Assembly: GCA_021781255.1 (NCBI GenBank)
Contig: JAJXXG010000586.1
Span: 1-9,376 of the forward strand
From: Acidobacteriota bacterium
Lineage (GTDB): Bacteria > Acidobacteriota > Terriglobia > Terriglobales > Acidobacteriaceae
Length of the DNA: 9,376 bases
Reading direction: 5' to 3'
Shown here: positions 6,810-9,376 of the stretch, piece by piece
Numbering within the stretch: position 1 is the stretch's first letter
Layout: the number at the start of each line of letters is the position of its first letter
Program-made: the position numbers and the translations under genes
The notes under the pieces: model-generated
Databases searched by the model: none
Seen by the model: only the letters and a program-made list of their open reading frames with translations
What the model was told of the DNA's origin: nothing

Positions 6810-6838
6810 AACGGCAGCCAGCTCCATTCCGCCAGCCC

Positions 6839-7954
6839 TCAAGCCTGCTCAGGGCGGGCCATGGCAGTGCGAGCCTGCGAGTGCAGCGGCGCTGCGGCGC
6901 GCAGATACTGCACCGGCCAGCTTGCCTTTTCTCCCAACGCGATGGCCGCGTGGACCGGCCAGTAGGGATCGCGCAGTATCTCGCGCGCCAGCAGAACCAG
7001 GTCCGCCTTGCCCTCGGCGATAATCGCGTCGGCCTGCGCGGGGTCGGTAATCATGCCCACCGCAGCCGTAGCGATGCCTGCCTCTTTCCGAATGCGCTCC
7101 GCGAAAGGCGCTTGAAATCCAGGACCGACGGGAATGCGCGCATCGGGAACAAGTCCACCGGATGACACGTCCACCAGATCGACGCCATGCTGGCGGAAGA
7201 GGCGCGCCAGCTCGACCGACTCGTCAGCGGACCAGCCGCCCTCCACCCAGTCCGTGGCGGAGATGCGCACAAACAGCGGCAGATGCTCCGGCCACTCGGC
7301 GCGCACGGCATCCACAACCTCCAGCACAAGCCGGGTGCGGTTCTCGAAGCTGCCCCCGTAGGCATCCGTGCGGTGGTTGGCGAGCGGCGACAAGAATTCA
7401 TGCAGCAGGTAGCCATGGGCGGCATGAATCTCAACAAAGTCAAAGCCTGCGGCCAGCGCCCGGCGCGCGGCCTGCCCAAAGGCGCGCACAACGTCGGCAA
7501 TTCCGTCCAGGTCGAGCGCTTTGGGCTCGGCGTAGTTCGCGGCAAACGCAAGAGCGCTGGGCGCCAGCGGCTGCCAGGCGCCCTCTTCGGCGGTCAGCAG
7601 GCGCTCGCCGGCAAACGGCGCCGCCATGCCGCCTTTGCGCCCGGCGTGGGCGAGTTGGATGCCCGCGCGCGCGCCCTGTGACTGAATGAAGCGGACAATC
7701 CGCTCCAGCCCGGGAACGTGCTCATCTTTCCAGATGCCCACATCGGCCGAGGAGATGCGCCCCTCAGGTAAAACAGCGGAGGCCTCCACAATCACCAGCC
7801 CGGCGCCACCCTGTGCCCGGCTGCCAAGATGCACAAGGTGCCAGTCGTTGGTGAAGCCGTCCTCCGATGAGTACTGGCACATGGGCGAGACGCCGATGCG
7901 GTTGGCAAAGCTTAGGGAACGAAGCTGAAAGTGCGAAAGGAGAGGATGGCTCAT
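6839..7954 (-). CDS. Old Yellow Enzyme family NADH:flavin oxidoreductase (YqjM/XenA-like)
   Basis: Role: an FMN-dependent ene-reductase that reduces electrophilic alkenes such as enones and quinone-like compounds with NAD(P)H, in the cytoplasm. Seen: 371 residues of TIM-barrel type. SPMCQYS places Cys26 and Tyr28 at the same numbers as the flavin-tuning Cys26 and Tyr28 of YqjM. QLAHAGRKG follows (100-108), then the substrate-binding pair H177/H180 with Y182 in EIHAAHGYLLHEFLSP, ANHRTDAYGGSFENR, RISATDWVEGGW, and ILRDPYWPVHAA near the end. Known: this set defines the thermophilic-like/YqjM class. Start: the frame runs back to 8113, but that 53-residue N-terminal extension is unlike the family, so ATG at 7954 is chosen from the family alignment; the ribosome binding site is weak. 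Neighbours: 181 bases after the YceI gene, same strand, followed by a hairpin. The physiological substrate is unknown. Confidence 0.94.
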   Translation of the reverse strand: MSHPLLSHFQLRSLSFANRIGVSPMCQYSSEDGFTNDWHLVHLGSRAQGGAGLVIVEASAVLPEGRISSADVGIWKDEHVPGLERIVRFIQSQGARAGIQLAHAGRKGGMAAPFAGERLLTAEEGAWQPLAPSALAFAANYAEPKALDLDGIADVVRAFGQAARRALAAGFDFVEIHAAHGYLLHEFLSPLANHRTDAYGGSFENRTRLVLEVVDAVRAEWPEHLPLFVRISATDWVEGGWSADESVELARLFRQHGVDLVDVSSGGLVPDARIPVGPGFQAPFAERIRKEAGIATAAVGMITDPAQADAIIAEGKADLVLLAREILRDPYWPVHAAIALGEKASWPVQYLRAAAPLHSQARTAMARPEQA

Positions 7955-8135
7955 GAGGTGTGCGGTCTCGCGCGAAGTCTGAGATAGAAAAGCAGTCTGT
8001 TTGAATAGATGACGGGGAGCGGAAATGGATGCAGCGGGATGGCTGCGGCCAGCAGATCCTCTGCCGCCCATCCCGCGATCCATGCAGAAAAGCCAATTGC
8101 CAGGCCGCTCCATCGGCGGCGGGCTCGGACGAGAG

Positions 8136-8714
8136 CTAGCTGGCGGGGTTGAGGTTGCCGGTCAGTGTCAGATCGATGCTGACCTCCTTTGCGACCTTGA
8201 GGATGAAGATGCTGGGGTCCTTCAGTCCCCACTTCACATAGGGAACGGTGAAGTGCGTTTTGGCTGTGCAATTGGCTCCGTCGATGTGAATCTGCATGGG
8301 CACGGTGAGGTCGTGCGGCGTGCCGTGGAGCGTGAAGACGCCCGTCACCTGAATGGTGGAGTCACCCGAGGCAGCGATGGTTCCCTGATAGCTTTGGGGC
8401 ACGAAGGTGACTTCAGCAAAATGCGCGGTGTCGAGCACTTCGGTTGTCATCTTGTGATCGCGGCTCTGGTTGCCGGTGCTGCCGCTGCCTGCCGCAACGA
8501 CGATGGAGCCTGAGATTTTGGGTGCGGTGCGGTCGAAGTCAACCATGCCGCTCTGGACGTGGAATGTGCCGTGCGTTCCGTGATCTGCGCCGCCCAGGAA
8601 AAAGGCGACCTGGCTTGCATCCGGATTAACGGTAAAGGTCTGATGCTGGGCAAACGCGCCAGGCGCGAGAATGAGCGGCAAAAGGGCGAGAATCGAGCGT
8701 GCAATCGTCTTCAT
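8136..8714 (-). CDS. Secreted YceI family protein
   Basis: Role: YceI-like proteins have a lipocalin-like beta barrel that binds isoprenoid or quinone-like lipids in the periplasm. The function in this organism is unproven. Seen: 192 residues, with an N-terminal signal peptide of about 22 residues (Lys-Arg start, LALLPLILAPG core, AFA-Q cleavage). The YceI pattern follows: FTVNPDASQVAFFLGG, a hydrophobic-polar alternating strand series, DHKMTTEVLDTAHFAEVTFVP, GVFTLHGTPHDLTVPM, and a closing VSIDLTLTGNL. Start: ATG at 8714 has AGAGGAG seven bases upstream. The open frame runs further back, to 8783, but that part lacks a signal peptide. Neighbours: ATG overlaps the TGA of the cytochrome gene by four bases (ATGA), so translation is probably coupled. 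Such a pairing with an oxidase-like cytochrome suggests a quinone-linked or respiratory role, which is inference. Confidence 0.93.
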   Translation of the reverse strand: MKTIARSILALLPLILAPGAFAQHQTFTVNPDASQVAFFLGGADHGTHGTFHVQSGMVDFDRTAPKISGSIVVAAGSGSTGNQSRDHKMTTEVLDTAHFAEVTFVPQSYQGTIAASGDSTIQVTGVFTLHGTPHDLTVPMQIHIDGANCTAKTHFTVPYVKWGLKDPSIFILKVAKEVSIDLTLTGNLNPAS

Positions 8715-9376
8715 GGTTTTGCTCCTCTGGGAATGCTCTGCTTTTGAGTTGGATGCGCCTGCGGCAGGTTTTGTAACAGCCACAATGCGATGGAGGCGGT
8801 TTGTCTGCTGGTCAGATATTCATGACCGGGCATGTCTGTGCCGGGGATGCCGAACCGGGTAATTTGCGCCAGACGCTCGAAACGCAACTCCGGCATTTCC
8901 GCGGGCGGAAGATAGAAGAATGGTCCCGCAGAAAGATCGGGCGGGAGCCTCTTGAAGCTGGCCTGCCAGGTTGCGCGGGTGCGCCCATCGCCGCTGTGGC
9001 AGGTGCCGCAGTAGCGGCTGAAGAGCCGTTCGCCATCGGCGGCATCTGCCTCCGCGGCAGAGGGATGCCACTGTTCTTCCGCTGCGATATGCTGCGGCGT
9101 GCCGGGCCCGCGCAGACATTCAAGATAAGCAACCAGATCGCCGCCCCGCCCGTCGCGAAAGAGGAAGGCATAGGAGGGCATCACCGATGCGCCGCTGACC
9201 TCAGCGGGGTCAAAGAAGTGCATCTTGAGCCAGAGCGGCGAGCGGCGCACACCGACCTCGGCGAGATCGGGCCCTTGGCGGCGATTGCCGATAAGCGGCG
9301 GACGCTCGCGCCGCACATCCCGCAGGCTCTCGACAGGCCCCCACATCAGAACGTCCTTTGTATTGGGGCGCACATA
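8711..9376 (-). CDS. cbb3-oxidase CcoO-like protein with a C-terminal cytochrome c domain, 5' truncated
   Basis: Role: electron transfer with a cbb3-type terminal oxidase or a related chain, facing the periplasm. Seen: the frame is open to the window edge (YVRPNTKDVL...), so the start lies outside. The first visible part, RQGPDLAEVGVRRSPLWLKMHFFDP then ASVMPSYAFLF (Met65 in a count from the GTG at 9373), matches the CcoO/FixO pattern, including the distal heme Met. After a linker comes a second cytochrome c unit: CGTCH at bases 8996-9010 and a likely Met ligand in GTDMPGHEYL. Known: CcoO has its own CxxCH just before a phrase like 'xxVRPxxxE/D', so the first heme motif should lie just upstream of base 9376, out of view. 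A mono-heme CcoO is about 200 residues, so this looks like a fusion with a CcoP-like or class I cytochrome domain. Stop TGA (8713-8711) overlaps the YceI start. Confidence 0.85.
   Translation of the reverse strand, partial: YVRPNTKDVLMWGPVESLRDVRRERPPLIGNRRQGPDLAEVGVRRSPLWLKMHFFDPAEVSGASVMPSYAFLFRDGRGGDLVAYLECLRGPGTPQHIAAEEQWHPSAAEADAADGERLFSRYCGTCHSGDGRTRATWQASFKRLPPDLSAGPFFYLPPAEMPELRFERLAQITRFGIPGTDMPGHEYLTSRQTASIALWLLQNLPQAHPTQKQSIPRGAKP
8722..8728 (-). promoter_or_regulatory. Ribosome binding site of the YceI gene, inside the cytochrome coding end
   Basis: AGAGGAG on the minus strand, seven bases before the ATG at 8714, lies within the last codons of the cytochrome gene (…SIPRGAKP). It fixes the YceI start and supports coupled translation. 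Confidence 0.85.

Noticed and set aside
7134..7689. Long plus-strand open frames (up to about 175 codons) opposite the flavin oxidoreductase gene
   Set aside because: They are low-complexity Arg/Ala/Pro-rich shadows in a G+C-rich gene whose minus-strand product has all the family motifs.
8036..8074. Imperfect stem (GGGATGG ... CCATCCC) as a terminator of the YceI gene
   Set aside because: Only the outer 7 bp pair well, the interior is mismatched, and no T-run follows on the minus strand.
7955..8113. N-terminal extension of the flavin oxidoreductase frame
   Set aside because: The 53 residues are unlike the family, and the start at 7954 puts Cys26/Tyr28 at their known positions.
1..9376. CRISPR array, tRNA, rRNA, transposase or toxin-antitoxin pair
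   Set aside because: I looked for regularly spaced repeats, cloverleaf-like segments and known mobile-element or toxin motifs and saw none I could support.

Overview
The window looks like a chromosomal stretch from an acidobacterium (Acidobacteriota, probably the Acidobacteriaceae group). This rests on family recognition: a lineage-typical ABC-2-like permease, a cbb3-type oxidase fragment carrying an extra cytochrome c domain, and a dispersed intergenic repeat of a kind I associate with these genomes. No 16S or other decisive marker is present, so the placement is an inference.

Layout. (1) 1-1426, plus strand: the 3' part of a large multi-spanning membrane protein, probably an ABC-2-type permease, whose start lies outside the window. 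(2) 1427-1805: non-coding, with repeat copy 1 and a frameshifted scrap of an RHS/YD-repeat protein gene. (3) 1806-5557: a cell-surface sugar block made of a minus-strand DUF2142 membrane protein and a divergent plus-strand pair, a dolichyl-phosphate-mannose-synthase-like GT2 glycosyltransferase and an NAD-dependent sugar-nucleotide epimerase/dehydratase. It is visibly less G+C-rich than the right third. (4) 5558-6203: about 650 bases without a convincing gene, with repeat copy 2, C-rich tracts and hairpins. (5) 6204-9376, all minus strand and G+C-rich, in order of transcription: a truncated CcoO-like/cytochrome c protein, a secreted YceI protein that overlaps it by ATGA, an Old Yellow Enzyme family flavin oxidoreductase, a terminator-like hairpin, and a MerR-type regulator.

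Working together. The GT2 and epimerase genes probably form one transcription unit that supplies and transfers a sugar, most likely onto a lipid carrier. The divergent DUF2142 protein resembles GT-C-type membrane enzymes and may act in the same envelope pathway. On the right, the cytochrome and YceI genes appear translationally coupled, which suggests a shared respiratory or envelope role. The flavin reductase and MerR genes look like separate units.

I see no clear sign of a new defence system, CRISPR array, complete mobile element, tRNA or rRNA. The most notable features are the paired direct repeats bracketing the sugar block, the RHS relic beside one of them, and the cytochrome-YceI overlap.
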